Source: Streptomyces violaceoruber
Lineage (GTDB): Bacteria; Actinomycetota; Actinomycetes; Streptomycetales; Streptomycetaceae
Length of the DNA stretch: 64,000 nucleotides
Assembly: GCF_033406955.1 (NCBI RefSeq)
Contig: NZ_CP137734.1
Location: 4,030,001 to 4,094,000 of the forward strand
Direction of reading: 5' to 3'
Shown: positions 17,800 to 26,691 of the stretch, piece after piece
Layout of the letters: the number at the start of each line of letters is the position of its first letter
Numbering within the stretch: position 1 is the first letter of the stretch
Made by a program: the position numbers and the translations under genes
Notes under the pieces: generated by a model
The model's database searches: none
What the model saw: only the letters and a program-made list of their open reading frames with translations
Told to the model about the DNA's origin: nothing

Positions 17800-18384
17800 A
17801 TGACGGTTATGGCCGAGCACACGTCTCAGATGTCGGTGGACGAGTTCGAAACGATCGCTTCCGCCGCTCCCGAGACCGTCACGTTGGAGTTCATCGACGG
17901 ACGGATCGGGGTCAAGCCGGTGACCGACGGGGACCACAACAGCATCGTGTCCTGGCTGGCCAAACGCTGTATGCAGACGCGGCCCGACCTGGACCTGTAC
18001 CAAACACAAGGGCTACGGGTCGACGCTTACCGGCAGAGCAGGGCGCGACCGGACGCCGTGCTGGCGCCAGAGGCTCACTTCGCGGGACACGGCGAATGGG
18101 CCGAGCCGGACGGCGCCCTCATGGTCGTCGAAGTCACGTCGTACGACTCGGACACGGACCGGCGTGACCGGCACGAGAAGCCTGCCGCGTACGGGCAGGC
18201 GGGAATCCCCGTGTATCTCCTGATCGACCGGGACGCCTGCACGGTCACGGTGCACCGCCGCCCGGACCGGCGGGTCGGTGGCTATCGCGACATCCGCCTG
18301 ACGGATTTCGGGGAGACCGCGGTCCTCCCCGACCCCGTCGGCATCGAGCTCGACACGGAGATCCTCAAGAACTACGTGCGCTGA
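17800..18384 (+). CDS. Uma2 family endonuclease-like protein (DUF820)
   Basis: 194 residues with the Uma2 PD-(D/E)XK layout: an early acidic residue (LEFIDGRIGVKP), the D motif ARPDAVLAPE, and VVEVTSYDSDTDRRDRHEKP with the catalytic E/K pair, then YGQAGIPVYLLID. The ATG at 17800 has an ideal ribosome site (AAGGAGG, 17787-17793). Such proteins are numerous in Streptomyces, are thought to derive from transposon-linked nucleases, and have unclear function. It is monocistronic and converges on purL. Confidence 0.88.
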   Translation: MTVMAEHTSQMSVDEFETIASAAPETVTLEFIDGRIGVKPVTDGDHNSIVSWLAKRCMQTRPDLDLYQTQGLRVDAYRQSRARPDAVLAPEAHFAGHGEWAEPDGALMVVEVTSYDSDTDRRDRHEKPAAYGQAGIPVYLLIDRDACTVTVHRRPDRRVGGYRDIRLTDFGETAVLPDPVGIELDTEILKNYVR

Positions 18385-18390
18385 GACGAC

Positions 18391-18420
18391 GAGGTCCCGC
18401 CCGGAACCGGACGGGACCTC
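18391..18420. terminator. Bidirectional terminator between the Uma2 gene and purL
   Basis: Stem GAGGTCCCG / CGGGACCTC (9 bp) with a 12-nt loop that can pair further, between convergent stop codons. Confidence 0.8.
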
Positions 18421-18443
18421 GGACGTTCAGGGAGCTGCGACCA

Positions 18444-20702
18444 CTACGCCAGCAGCCCTGGGATCGTGCTCTCGTGGGCCTCGCGCAGGTCGGTCAGGGG
18501 GAGGGTGAACTCGCCCTGGACCTCGACCGCGTCGCCGTCGACCACGCCGATGCGGGTGACCGGCAGGCCGCGGGCGCCGCACATGTCGTTGAACCGGACC
18601 TCCTCCGAGCGCGGGACGGCGACGACCGCGCGGCCCGCCGACTCCGAGAACAGGAAGGTGAAGGCGTCCAGCCCGTCCGGTACGACCAGGCGCGCGCCCT
18701 TGCCGCCCAGCAGCGCCGACTCGACGACCGCCTGGACCAGACCGCCGTCGGACAGGTCGTGCGCGGAGTCGATCATGCCGTCGCGGGAGGCGGAGATCAG
18801 GATCTCGCCCAGCAGGCGCTCCCGCTCCAGGTCGACCTTCGGAGGCAGGCCGCCGAGGTGGTCGTGGATCACCTGGGACCAGGCCGAGCCGCCGAACTCC
18901 TCACGGGTGTCGCCCAGCAGGTACAGCAGCTGGCCGTCCTCCTGGAAGGCGACCGGCGTGCGGCGGGCCACGTCGTCGATGACGCCGAGGACCGCGACCA
19001 CGGGGGTCGGGTGGATGGCGGCCTCGCCCGTCTGGTTGTAGAGCGAGACGTTGCCGCCGGTCACCGGGGTGCCGAGCTGGAGGCAGCCGTCGGCCAGGCC
19101 GCGCACGGCCTCCGCGAACTGCCACATGACCGCCGGGTCCTCCGGCGAGCCGAAGTTCAGGCAGTCGGAGACCGCGAGCGGCTTCGCGCCGGTCGTCGCC
19201 ACGTTGCGGTAGGCCTCCGCGAGCGCCAGCTGCGCGCCCGTGTACGGGTCGAGCTTGGCGTAGCGGCCGTTGCCGTCCGTGGCGATGGCGACGCCGAGGC
19301 CGGACTCCTCGTCCACCCGGATCATGCCCGAGTCCTCGGGCTGGGCGAGGACGGTGTTGCCCTGCACGAAGTGGTCGTACTGCTGGGTGATCCACTGCTT
19401 GGACGCCTGGTTGGGCGAGCCGACCAGCTTGAGGACCTGAGCCTTCAGCTCGTCGGACGTGCCCGGCCGGGGCAGCTTGTTCGCGTCGTCGGCCTGGAGG
19501 GCGTCCTGCCAGTCGGGTCGGGCGTAGGGGCGCTCGTAGACCGGGCCGTCGTGGGCGACGGTGCGCGGGTCGACGTCGACGATCTTGCCGCCGTGCCAGA
19601 AGATCTCGAGGCGGTCGCCGTCCGTGACCTCACCGATCACCGTGGCGATGACGTCCCACTTGTCGCAGATTTCCAGGAAGCGGTCGACCTTCTCCGGCTC
19701 GACGACCGCACACATGCGTTCCTGCGACTCGCTCATGAGGATTTCCTCGGGCGAGAGGGTCGAGTCGCGCAGCGGGACGTCGTCCAGGGTGACGCGCATG
19801 CCGCCCGAACCGTTCGACGCCAGTTCGCTGGTCGCGCAGGACAGGCCCGCCGCGCCGAGGTCCTGGATGCCGACGACCAGCTTCTCGGCGAACGCCTCCA
19901 GGGTGCACTCGATGAGGAGCTTCTCCTGGAAGGGGTCGCCGACCTGGACGGCGGGGCGCTTGGAGGGCTTCGCGTCGTCGAAGGTCTCGCTCGCCAGGAT
20001 CGACGCGCCGCCGATGCCGTCGCCGCCGGTGCGGGCGCCGTACAGGATGACCTTGTTGCCCGCGCCGGACGCCTTCGCGAGGTGGATGTCCTCGTGCCGC
20101 ATGACGCCGATGGCGCCGGCGTTGACCAGCGGGTTGCCCTGGTAGCAGGCGTCGAAGACGACCTCGCCGCCGATGTTGGGCAGGCCCAGGCAGTTGCCGT
20201 AGCCGCCGATGCCGGCCACGACGCCCGGCAGGACGCGCTTGGTGTCGGGGTGGTCCGCGGCACCGAAGCGCAGGGGGTCGACCACGGCCACCGGCCGCGC
20301 GCCCATCGCGATGATGTCGCGGACGATGCCGCCGACTCCCGTGGCCGCGCCCTGGTAGGGCTCGACGTACGACGGGTGGTTGTGCGACTCGACCTTGAAG
20401 GTGACCGCGTAGCCCTGGCCGACGTCGACGACGCCGGCGTTCTCGCCGATGCCGACGAGCATGGCGTCGGACTGGGGGGCCTTCTCGCCGAACTGGCGCA
20501 GGTGCACCTTGCTGCTCTTGTACGAGCAGTGCTCGGACCACATGACGGAGTACATGGCCAGCTCCGCCCCGGTGGGGCGGCGGCCGAGGATCTCGACGAC
20601 CCGCTCGTACTCGTCCTTCTTCAGGCCCAGCTCGGCCCAGGGCAGCTCGACGTCGGGGGTCGCGGTCGCGTGCTCGACCGTGTCCAGAGGCGTCCGGCTC
20701 AT
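18444..20702 (-). CDS. purL: FGAM synthase, large subunit PurL (small form)
   Basis: 752 residues, the short PurL form that needs PurQ and PurS. Visible are ELAMYSVMWSEHCSYKSSK, the ATP/phosphate loop HNHPSYVEPYQGAATGVGG, DPLRFGAADH, and the second half GGNVSLYNQTGEAAIHPTP and AHDLSDGGLVQAVVE. It catalyses ATP-dependent amidation of FGAR to FGAM with ammonia from PurQ. The start ATG overlaps the purQ stop as ATGA, so the two are translationally coupled. It is the last gene of the purS-purQ-purL operon. Confidence 0.96.
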   Translation of the reverse strand: MSRTPLDTVEHATATPDVELPWAELGLKKDEYERVVEILGRRPTGAELAMYSVMWSEHCSYKSSKVHLRQFGEKAPQSDAMLVGIGENAGVVDVGQGYAVTFKVESHNHPSYVEPYQGAATGVGGIVRDIIAMGARPVAVVDPLRFGAADHPDTKRVLPGVVAGIGGYGNCLGLPNIGGEVVFDACYQGNPLVNAGAIGVMRHEDIHLAKASGAGNKVILYGARTGGDGIGGASILASETFDDAKPSKRPAVQVGDPFQEKLLIECTLEAFAEKLVVGIQDLGAAGLSCATSELASNGSGGMRVTLDDVPLRDSTLSPEEILMSESQERMCAVVEPEKVDRFLEICDKWDVIATVIGEVTDGDRLEIFWHGGKIVDVDPRTVAHDGPVYERPYARPDWQDALQADDANKLPRPGTSDELKAQVLKLVGSPNQASKQWITQQYDHFVQGNTVLAQPEDSGMIRVDEESGLGVAIATDGNGRYAKLDPYTGAQLALAEAYRNVATTGAKPLAVSDCLNFGSPEDPAVMWQFAEAVRGLADGCLQLGTPVTGGNVSLYNQTGEAAIHPTPVVAVLGVIDDVARRTPVAFQEDGQLLYLLGDTREEFGGSAWSQVIHDHLGGLPPKVDLERERLLGEILISASRDGMIDSAHDLSDGGLVQAVVESALLGGKGARLVVPDGLDAFTFLFSESAGRAVVAVPRSEEVRFNDMCGARGLPVTRIGVVDGDAVEVQGEFTLPLTDLREAHESTIPGLLA

Positions 20703-21379
20703 GCGTTGACCAGCTTCTTGAGGATCGAGGTGAAGAACGGCAGGCCGTCGGTACGGCCCGTACCGATCAGCGACTCGACGGCGTGCTCGGGGTGCGGCAT
20801 GAGGCCGACGACGTTCCCGGCGGCGTTGGTGATGCCGGCGATGTCGTTGAGCGAGCCGTTGGGGTTCATGTCCAGGTAGCGGAAGGCCACCCGTCCCTCG
20901 GCCTCCAGCTCGTCCAGCGTGCGCCGGTCGGCGACGTAGCGGCCGTCCATGTTCTTCAGCGGGATGTGGATCTCCTGGCCGGCGGTGTAGTCACTGGTCC
21001 AGGAGGTGTCCGCGTTCTCCACCCGCAGCTTCTGGTCGCGGCAGATGAAGTGCAGGTGGTCGTTGCCCAGCATGCCGCCGGGCAGCAGGTGGGCCTCGGT
21101 GAGGATCTGGAAGCCGTTGCAGATGCCCAGCACCGGCAGACCGGCCTTCGCCTGGTCGATGACGGTGTCCATCACCGGCGAGAAGCGCGCGATGGCGCCG
21201 GCGCGCAGATAATCGCCGTACGAGAAACCGCCGCACAGCACCACGGCGTCGACCTGCTTGAGGTCCTTGTCCTTGTGCCAGAGGGCGACGGGTTCGGCGC
21301 CCGCGACACGGATCGCGCGCTGCGTGTCCCGGTCGTCGAGACTGCCGGGGAAAGTGACGACGCCAATACGAGCGGTCAC
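20699..21379 (-). CDS. purQ: FGAM synthase, glutaminase subunit PurQ
   Basis: 226 residues. The class I glutamine amidotransferase motif has its nucleophile Cys in VLGICNGFQILTEAH, and the His-Glu pair is in MPHPEHAVE. It starts GTG at 21379, overlapping the purS stop (GTGA), and its stop overlaps the purL start (ATGA). It releases ammonia from glutamine for PurL. Confidence 0.96.
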   Translation of the reverse strand: MTARIGVVTFPGSLDDRDTQRAIRVAGAEPVALWHKDKDLKQVDAVVLCGGFSYGDYLRAGAIARFSPVMDTVIDQAKAGLPVLGICNGFQILTEAHLLPGGMLGNDHLHFICRDQKLRVENADTSWTSDYTAGQEIHIPLKNMDGRYVADRRTLDELEAEGRVAFRYLDMNPNGSLNDIAGITNAAGNVVGLMPHPEHAVESLIGTGRTDGLPFFTSILKKLVNA

Positions 21380-21648
21380 TTCGCCGCTCCCGCGACTACG
21401 TCTTCGGACTCGACCTTGACGGTGAAGTCCTCGATCACGGTGTTGGCGAGGAAGGATTCCGCAAGATCATGGATGCGGGCGAGGGCGGCGTCGTCGACCG
21501 GCCCGTCCACTTCCAGTTCGAATCGCTTTCCCTGGCGGACGTCCGAGATCCCTTCGAAACCCAGTCGCGGCAGTGCGCGCTGCACCGCCTGGCCCTGGGG
21601 GTCGAGGATCTCCGGCTTGAGCATGACGTCGACTACGACGCGTGCCAC
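21376..21648 (-). CDS. purS: FGAM synthase subunit PurS
   Basis: 90 residues (MARVVVDVMLKPEILDPQGQ...), the normal length of PurS, which bridges PurL and PurQ. I prefer the GTG at 21648, since it has GGGAG at 5-nt spacing and gives the family N-terminus; a GTG two codons upstream is in frame. The 350-nt region up to the Lsr2-like gene must contain the pur operon promoter. Confidence 0.92.
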   Translation of the reverse strand: MARVVVDVMLKPEILDPQGQAVQRALPRLGFEGISDVRQGKRFELEVDGPVDDAALARIHDLAESFLANTVIEDFTVKVESEDVVAGAAK

Positions 21649-21998
21649 TGGCACTCCCGGTGTGTGGTGCTGAGCAGGTTCCTTCAGACTACCCGTACAA
21701 AATTTCTACGCGCGTAGCCTTGGAGGAAACTACGTGACACCAGTCACGATTCGGCATCGGGAGGGGGCGGCCGCGAAAAGCTTCGGGAAAGATCCCGGAT
21801 CGGGCGCGGACACCTATTGCGCGACGGACACGCGGGCAGATTTAGTCGGTCTTCCCATTGCAATGCCGGGCACTGTACAAATGAAATGTCATTAGCCGAT
21901 ACTTTGCCCAATTACAGGCGAACAGTCGGCATCATCGCGGCGTCTCGGCACGTTCGGGCACGTCATCGCGGAGATGCCGCACGAAGGGACCGATATTC
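21649..21998. promoter_or_regulatory. Divergent promoter region between purS and the Lsr2-like gene
   Basis: 350 nt without a gene. The part from 21850 to 21930 is clearly AT-rich for this genome (CAAATGAAATGTCATTAGCC, TTTGCCCAATTACAGG), the kind of sequence Lsr2 proteins bind, so autoregulation is plausible. GAAGGGA at 21984-21990 is the ribosome site of the Lsr2-like gene. Confidence 0.5.
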
Positions 21999-22316
21999 GT
22001 GGCGCAGCGTGTCGTGGTCACTCTCTTTGACGACATCGACGGCTCGGAAGCGGCGGAGACGATCGCCTTCGGAGTCGACGGCCGGATGTACGAGATCGAC
22101 CTGAACGAAGCCAATGCCCGGAAACTGCGCAAGGCGCTCGAGCCGTACGTCTCGGCCGGCCGCAAGCGCTCCCGGTCCGGCAAGGCCTACCGGCAGACGG
22201 AGGTCGCCCCCGATCCGGCGGCGGTCCGCGCCTGGGCCCAGGCGAACAAGATGGACGTGCCCGCGCGGGGCCGGATCCCGAAGAAGGTGTACGAGGCGTT
22301 CGCCGAGGCGCGGTGA
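21999..22316 (+). CDS. Lsr2-like nucleoid-associated protein (second paralogue, LsrL type)
   Basis: 105 residues. The N-terminal dimerisation domain (MAQRVVVTLFDDIDGSEAAE, TIAFGVDGRMYEIDLNEANA) is followed by a linker of basic residues (GRKRSRSGKAY). The C-terminal DNA-binding domain has the AT-hook-like RGR motif (VPARGRIPKKVYEAF). Lsr2 proteins silence AT-rich, often foreign, DNA. Streptomyces usually has two paralogues, and the position beside purS suits the second one. GTG start at 21999 with GAAGGGA upstream. Confidence 0.92.
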   Translation: MAQRVVVTLFDDIDGSEAAETIAFGVDGRMYEIDLNEANARKLRKALEPYVSAGRKRSRSGKAYRQTEVAPDPAAVRAWAQANKMDVPARGRIPKKVYEAFAEAR

Positions 22317-22468
22317 GCCGTGCGCGAGGTGAGCCGGTGTCCGGCGGGAGCGGCCGACGGCCGCTCAGCCGCCCCTCGCGGCAACCGACTTGCGCGGCAC
22401 CCCGGGTGATCAGCTAAAGTCTGGAGCACGCCGAGGGGCGAGGCCGAAAGGCCCAGCTCACGGAACAT

Positions 22469-22540
22469 GCGGGTGTAGTTCAGTAGTAGAACATCCCCCT
22501 TCCAGGGGGAAGGCGCAGTGTGCAATTCCTGTCACCCGCT
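22469..22540 (+). tRNA. tRNA-Gly (anticodon TCC)
   Basis: Acceptor stem GCGGGTG/CACCCGC, anticodon loop CTTCCAG (TCC), and a T-arm TGCAATTCCTGTC that departs from the usual TTCGA loop (TGCAATT). 72 nt. Confidence 0.9.
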
Positions 22541-22622
22541 CTGCACCGCCGTACCGATGGTCCGATGGGATCAGGTAGGCTGGTGCTCGCACCGATCGGT
22601 GAACCGCCGGTCGGGAGCAACT

Positions 22623-22695
22623 GCGGACGTAGCTCAGTTGGTAGAGCGCAACCTTGCCAAGGTTGAGGTCGCGAGTTCGAGCCTCGTCGTCCGCT
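22623..22695 (+). tRNA. tRNA-Gly (anticodon GCC)
   Basis: Acceptor stem GCGGACG/CGTCCGC, anticodon loop TTGCCAA (GCC), 73 nt. It differs from the copy at 26552 at only three positions, two of them a compensating acceptor-stem pair. Confidence 0.95.
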
Positions 22696-22704
22696 CGGGA
22701 ATCA

Positions 22705-22734
22705 GACCCCGGTCCTTAGGGCCGGGGTCTTTTC
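22705..22734 (+). terminator. Terminator of the glycine tRNA pair
   Basis: Stem GACCCCGG/CCGGGGTC followed by TTTT, 9 nt after the tRNA. Confidence 0.85.
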
Positions 22735-22833
22735 GTGTGTCCGGCCCGGGTGCCCGGCGGCTCTGACATTTGTCATGTCCGGTGATGACGGCTCGCACTG
22801 TCGTCCCGCCCGGTGCGCCGGAATGCTTGAAGC

Positions 22834-23814
22834 ATGCAAACGAACGAGCACGAACACGTGATTGAGGTCACCGACCTTCGGCGTGTGTACGGGGGCGGGT
22901 TCGAGGCCGTGCGCGGAATCGACTTCTCCGTGCGCCGCGGTGAGGTCTTCGCCCTGCTCGGCACCAACGGCGCCGGCAAGACGTCGACGGTCGAGCTCCT
23001 GGAGGGGCTGGCCGCCCCGGCCGGCGGACGGGTGCGGGTCCTCGGGCACGACCCGTACACCGAGCGGGCCGCCGTGCGCCCCCGCACCGGGGTGATGCTC
23101 CAGGAGGGCGGCTTCCCCTCCGAGCTGACGGTCGCCGAGACGGCACGGATGTGGGCGGGGTGCGTCAGCGGCGCCCGGCCGCCGGCCGAGGTGCTGGCGC
23201 TGGTCGGCCTGGAGGCGAAGTCCGGCACCCGCGTGAAGCAGCTGTCCGGGGGCCAGCGGCGCCGCCTGGACCTGGCGCTCGCGCTGCTCGGCGACCCCGA
23301 GGTGCTCTTCCTCGACGAGCCCAGCACCGGTCTGGACGCCGAAGGCCGCCGGGACACCTGGGAGTTGGTGGGCGCGCTGCGCGACCAGGGCACGACCGTG
23401 CTGCTGACCACGCACTACCTGGAGGAGGCCGAGCACCTCGCCGACCGGCTCGCGATCATGCACGACGGCCGGATCGCCGCCACCGGCACCCCGGCCGAGG
23501 TGACCGCCGCGCAGCCGTCCCACATCTCCTTCGAACTGCCCGACGGCTACTTCGTGGGAGACCTGCCGCCGCTGGCCGAACTGGGCGTCAGCGACCACGA
23601 GACCGACGGCCGGACGGTGAAGCTGCGCACCCGGGAACTCCAGCGCGCCGCCACCGGCCTGCTGGTGTGGGCCGCGCAGGCCGCGGTGGAGCTGCGCCGC
23701 CTGGACGTGCGCTCGGCGTCCCTGGAGGAGGCCTTCCTCAGCATCGCCAAGCAGGTGTCGGCGAGGTCGGACGGCACCGCGACGGACACGACGGAGAAGG
23801 AGTACGCGGCATGA
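22834..23814 (+). CDS. ABC transporter ATP-binding protein (DrrA/daunorubicin-resistance type)
   Basis: 326 residues. Walker A GTNGAGKTST near residue 50, the signature LSGGQRRRLDLALALLGDPE, Walker B VLFLDEPSTGLD, and the H-loop LLTTHYLEEAEHL are all present. The C-terminal extension (about 100 residues) is typical of ATPases paired with ABC-2 exporters. Its stop overlaps the permease start (ATGA), so the two are coupled. Together with the kinase and regulator that follow it forms a four-gene export and sensing module; the substrate is unknown. Confidence 0.93.
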   Translation: MQTNEHEHVIEVTDLRRVYGGGFEAVRGIDFSVRRGEVFALLGTNGAGKTSTVELLEGLAAPAGGRVRVLGHDPYTERAAVRPRTGVMLQEGGFPSELTVAETARMWAGCVSGARPPAEVLALVGLEAKSGTRVKQLSGGQRRRLDLALALLGDPEVLFLDEPSTGLDAEGRRDTWELVGALRDQGTTVLLTTHYLEEAEHLADRLAIMHDGRIAATGTPAEVTAAQPSHISFELPDGYFVGDLPPLAELGVSDHETDGRTVKLRTRELQRAATGLLVWAAQAAVELRRLDVRSASLEEAFLSIAKQVSARSDGTATDTTEKEYAA

Positions 23815-24626
23815 GCGCCACGGACGCACCGGCCCGCGCGAAGGGGTCCGCCCGGACGGCGGTCACCACGCCGAGGAGCCGCATGACCGCCCTCGCCCGC
23901 GCCGAGCTGACCCTGCTCGGGCGGAACAAGGGCACCGTCTTCGCCGCGCTGTTCATCCCGTTCGTGATGCCGTTCAGCGTGCGGGCGGGAGCCGAGGAGA
24001 TGGACCTCGGCAAGGCGGGGCTGACCATCGGCACGCTCGTGCTGCCCGCCGCGATCGGCTTCTCCCTGCTGTTCGCCGTCTACTCGGCCCTCGTCGGCGT
24101 CTTCGTCGTCCGGCGCGAGGAACTCGTCCTCAAGCGGCTGCGCACCGGCGAGCTGCGGGACGTGGAGATCCTCGCCGGCTCCGCCCTGCCGGCCGTGCTC
24201 AGCGGGCTCGTGCAGTCCCTGCTGCTCGCGGTGGGCTGCGCGGTCCTGCTCGACCTGCCGGCGCCGTCGGCACCTCTGCTGAGCGTCGTCGGTCTGCTGC
24301 TGGGCCTGGTGATGTGCGCCGCGCTCGCGGCGGTCACCGCGAGCTTCACCAAGACGGGGGAGAGCGCGCAGGTCACGCCGCTGCCGTTCACGTTCGTGTC
24401 GATGCTCGCCTCCGGCCTGTTCTTCCCGCTGGAGCTGCTGCCCGACCGGGTGGCCTCGGTGTGCGAGCTGCTGCCGCTGACCCCCGTCGTCACCCTGGTG
24501 CGCGGCGGCTGGACCGGCGACCTGTCGGCGGCCGAGACGCTGGGCGCCGCGGCGACGGCGGTGGCCTGGACCGTCCTCGCGGTGTTTGCTGTACGGCGGC
24601 GGTTCCGGTGGGAGCCGCGGCACTGA
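23811..24626 (+). CDS. ABC-2 type permease
   Basis: 271 residues with about six hydrophobic segments (TVFAALFIPFVMPF, IGTLVLPAAIGFSLLFAVYS, VLSGLVQSLLLAVGCAVLL, SVVGLLLGLVMCAALAAV, TFVSMLASGLFFPLELL and a C-terminal one) and a basic tail. The start ATG overlaps the stop of the ATPase gene. Confidence 0.92.
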   Translation: MSATDAPARAKGSARTAVTTPRSRMTALARAELTLLGRNKGTVFAALFIPFVMPFSVRAGAEEMDLGKAGLTIGTLVLPAAIGFSLLFAVYSALVGVFVVRREELVLKRLRTGELRDVEILAGSALPAVLSGLVQSLLLAVGCAVLLDLPAPSAPLLSVVGLLLGLVMCAALAAVTASFTKTGESAQVTPLPFTFVSMLASGLFFPLELLPDRVASVCELLPLTPVVTLVRGGWTGDLSAAETLGAAATAVAWTVLAVFAVRRRFRWEPRH

Positions 24627-24655
24627 CGTGCGAGTCGAGCGGGAGTGGCGGACGG

Positions 24656-25903
24656 ATGCGCAGGCCGGGCGGATGGTGGCGGCTCAAGAGCACGCCGGAG
24701 AAGGTGGAGACGTACACGCGGTGGTCGTTCCACTTCTTCGGGGTCATCGAGATCCTCGCGCTGGGAGTGACCGCCTACGGCCGGACCGGCGTCGGACTCG
24801 CCACCGCGCTGTTCCTGCTGGTCACCGCGCACGCCGCCGTCTGCATGCTGGTCTCGTCCCGAGCGCTGGACTGGACGCGCGGGCGGCGCCCGCAGCCCGT
24901 GCGGCAGATGTGGGCGCTCGTCGTCGTCTCCGCCGTCGTCTCGGTCACCGCGGTCGTGATCGCGGAGCGCGGGCCGTCCGGTGAGGTGGAGACCGCGGCG
25001 GGCTCGGTCTACGGCGGGGTCCTGTGCTTCGCCGCGGGTGTCATCACGCTCGGGGTGCACGACCGGCGGCGCATGGCCGGTGTGGTCGGTGCCTTCGCGG
25101 TGGGCGCGGGGCTCCTGACGTTCCCGCTGGAGATGCCCGTCCTCGCGTCGGTCGTACTGGCCGGCCTGGTGATGGTGACCGGCGGCTTCCTCGCCATCAC
25201 CTCGATCTTCTCCCTCTGGCTGCTCAACGCGGTCTACGCGCTCGACGACGCCAGGGAGACCCGGGCCAGGCTCGCCGTCGCCGAGGAGCGCCTGCGGTTC
25301 GGCCGGGACCTGCACGACGTGATGGGCCGGAACCTGGCGGTGATCGCGCTCAAGAGCGAGCTGGCCGTCCAGCTGTCCCGGCGCGGGCGGCCCGAGGCGG
25401 TGGAGCAGATGATCGAGGTGCAGCGCATCGCCCAGGAGTCGCAGCGCGAGGTCCGGGACGTCGTGCGCGGCTACCGGGAGGCCGCCCTGGAGGTCGAGCT
25501 GGCCGGCGCCCGGGGGGTGCTCTCGGCGGCGGGCATCGCCGCGAAGGTCACCGGGGACACGTCCGGCCTGCCCCCCGAGGTGCAGTCGGCGCTCGGCTGG
25601 GTGGTGCGGGAGGCGACCACAAACGTGCTGCGGCACGGGGATGCGAGGAAGGTCGCCGTGACGGTGCGGATGTCGGAAGGACGTGCGGTGCTGACGGTGG
25701 AGAACGACGGGGTGGCCGAGGCGACGGGAGAGGGACCCCCGGCCGGCCCGGGCGGCTCCGGGCTCGCGGGGCTGCGGGAGCGGCTCTCGGCGGTGGACGG
25801 GACCCTGGAGGCGGGGCCCGTCGGCAAGGGAGTGTTCCGGCTGACGGCCGAGGTGCCGCTGCCGGCCGCCGCTGCCGGGACCGCGCTGGGGGCCGCCTCG
25901 TGA
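24656..25903 (+). CDS. Sensor histidine kinase (HisKA_3, DesK/NarL-system type)
   Basis: 415 residues. Several membrane segments occupy the first 180 residues (FFGVIEILALGVTAYG, TALFLLVTAHAAVCMLV, ALVVVSAVVSVTAVVI and others). The HisKA_3 dimerisation box has the phosphorylated His in FGRDLHDVMGRNLAVIALKS, and the ATPase domain has the N box VREATTNVLRHG and GSGLAGLRERL. The open frame extends further upstream, but the ATG at 24656, 29 nt after the permease stop, gives a normal N-terminus. Its stop overlaps the regulator start. Confidence 0.9.
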   Translation: MRRPGGWWRLKSTPEKVETYTRWSFHFFGVIEILALGVTAYGRTGVGLATALFLLVTAHAAVCMLVSSRALDWTRGRRPQPVRQMWALVVVSAVVSVTAVVIAERGPSGEVETAAGSVYGGVLCFAAGVITLGVHDRRRMAGVVGAFAVGAGLLTFPLEMPVLASVVLAGLVMVTGGFLAITSIFSLWLLNAVYALDDARETRARLAVAEERLRFGRDLHDVMGRNLAVIALKSELAVQLSRRGRPEAVEQMIEVQRIAQESQREVRDVVRGYREAALEVELAGARGVLSAAGIAAKVTGDTSGLPPEVQSALGWVVREATTNVLRHGDARKVAVTVRMSEGRAVLTVENDGVAEATGEGPPAGPGGSGLAGLRERLSAVDGTLEAGPVGKGVFRLTAEVPLPAAAAGTALGAAS

Positions 25904-26514
25904 CGACGACCGTGCGCGTTCTGCTCGCCGACGACGAGCACCTCATCCGCGGGGCCCTGGCGGCCCTGCTGTCCCTGGAGGACGACCTGGTGGTCGTCGC
26001 CGAGGCGGCCACCGGCCCCGAGGCACTGGCGATGGCGCGGGCACACGCGCCGGACGTCGCCGTACTGGACCTCCAGATGCCCGGCGCCGACGGTGTGAAG
26101 GTCGCCACATCACTGCGGGCCGAGCTGCCCGCCTGCAAGGTGCTGATCGTGACCAGTCACGGGCGTCCGGGGCATCTGAAGCGGGCGCTCGCGGCGGGTG
26201 TGCGCGGGTTCGTCCCCAAGACGGTCAGCGCCCAGCGGCTCGCCGAGCTGATCCGCACGGTGCACGCCGGAAACCGTTACGTCGACCCCGAGTTGGCCGC
26301 CGACGCGATCTCCGCCGGGGACTCGCCGCTGACCGCGCGCGAGGCCGAGGTGCTGGAGCACGCCGCCGACGGGGCGCCCGTCTCGGAGATCGCCGAGCGG
26401 GCCGCGCTCGCCGAGGGGACCGTACGGAACTACCTGTCGTCGGCCGCGAGCAAGCTCGGAGCGGAGAACCGGCACGCGGCGGTGCGGCTCGCGAGGGAGC
26501 GCGGTTGGGTATAG
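25900..26514 (+). CDS. LuxR-family (NarL/DesR-type) response regulator
   Basis: 204 residues. The receiver domain shows the acidic pocket DDEH, the phosphoacceptor Asp in VAVLDLQMPGADG, Thr/Ser in IVTSHG and Lys in FVPKTVS. The C-terminal LuxR HTH reads LTAREAEVLEHAADGAPVSE then GTVRNYLSSAASKLG. The GTG start overlaps the kinase stop (GTGA). It probably controls the transporter genes at the front of the same operon. Confidence 0.93.
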   Translation: MTTTVRVLLADDEHLIRGALAALLSLEDDLVVVAEAATGPEALAMARAHAPDVAVLDLQMPGADGVKVATSLRAELPACKVLIVTSHGRPGHLKRALAAGVRGFVPKTVSAQRLAELIRTVHAGNRYVDPELAADAISAGDSPLTAREAEVLEHAADGAPVSEIAERAALAEGTVRNYLSSAASKLGAENRHAAVRLARERGWV

Positions 26515-26551
26515 TGGCTGTCGCGCCACGGAGAAATCCACGGCACGCAGT

Positions 26552-26624
26552 GCGAACGTAGCTCAGTTGGTAGAGCGCAACCTTGCCAAGGTTGAGGTCG
26601 CGAGTTCGAACCTCGTCGTTCGCT
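26552..26624 (+). tRNA. tRNA-Gly (anticodon GCC), second copy
   Basis: Acceptor stem GCGAACG/CGTTCGC, anticodon loop TTGCCAA. It matches the copy at 22623 in 70 of 73 positions, with a G-C to A-T swap in the acceptor stem. Confidence 0.95.
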
Positions 26625-26632
26625 CCAGAGGA

Positions 26633-26665
26633 GAAGCCCCCGGTTTTCAGCCGGGGGCTTCTTCG
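26633..26665. terminator. Terminator shared by tRNA-Gly and purC
   Basis: An 11-bp stem GAAGCCCCCGG / CCGGGGGCTTC with a TTTTCAG centre. It lies between the tRNA (plus) and the purC stop (minus) and can serve both. Confidence 0.85.
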
Positions 26666-26691
26666 TGCGCGGCCTTCTGCGGCCGCTGCCG

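Noticed and set aside
18474..20879. An 801-codon plus-strand frame opposite purL
   Set aside because: purL is unambiguous and the antisense frame has no start context or domain.
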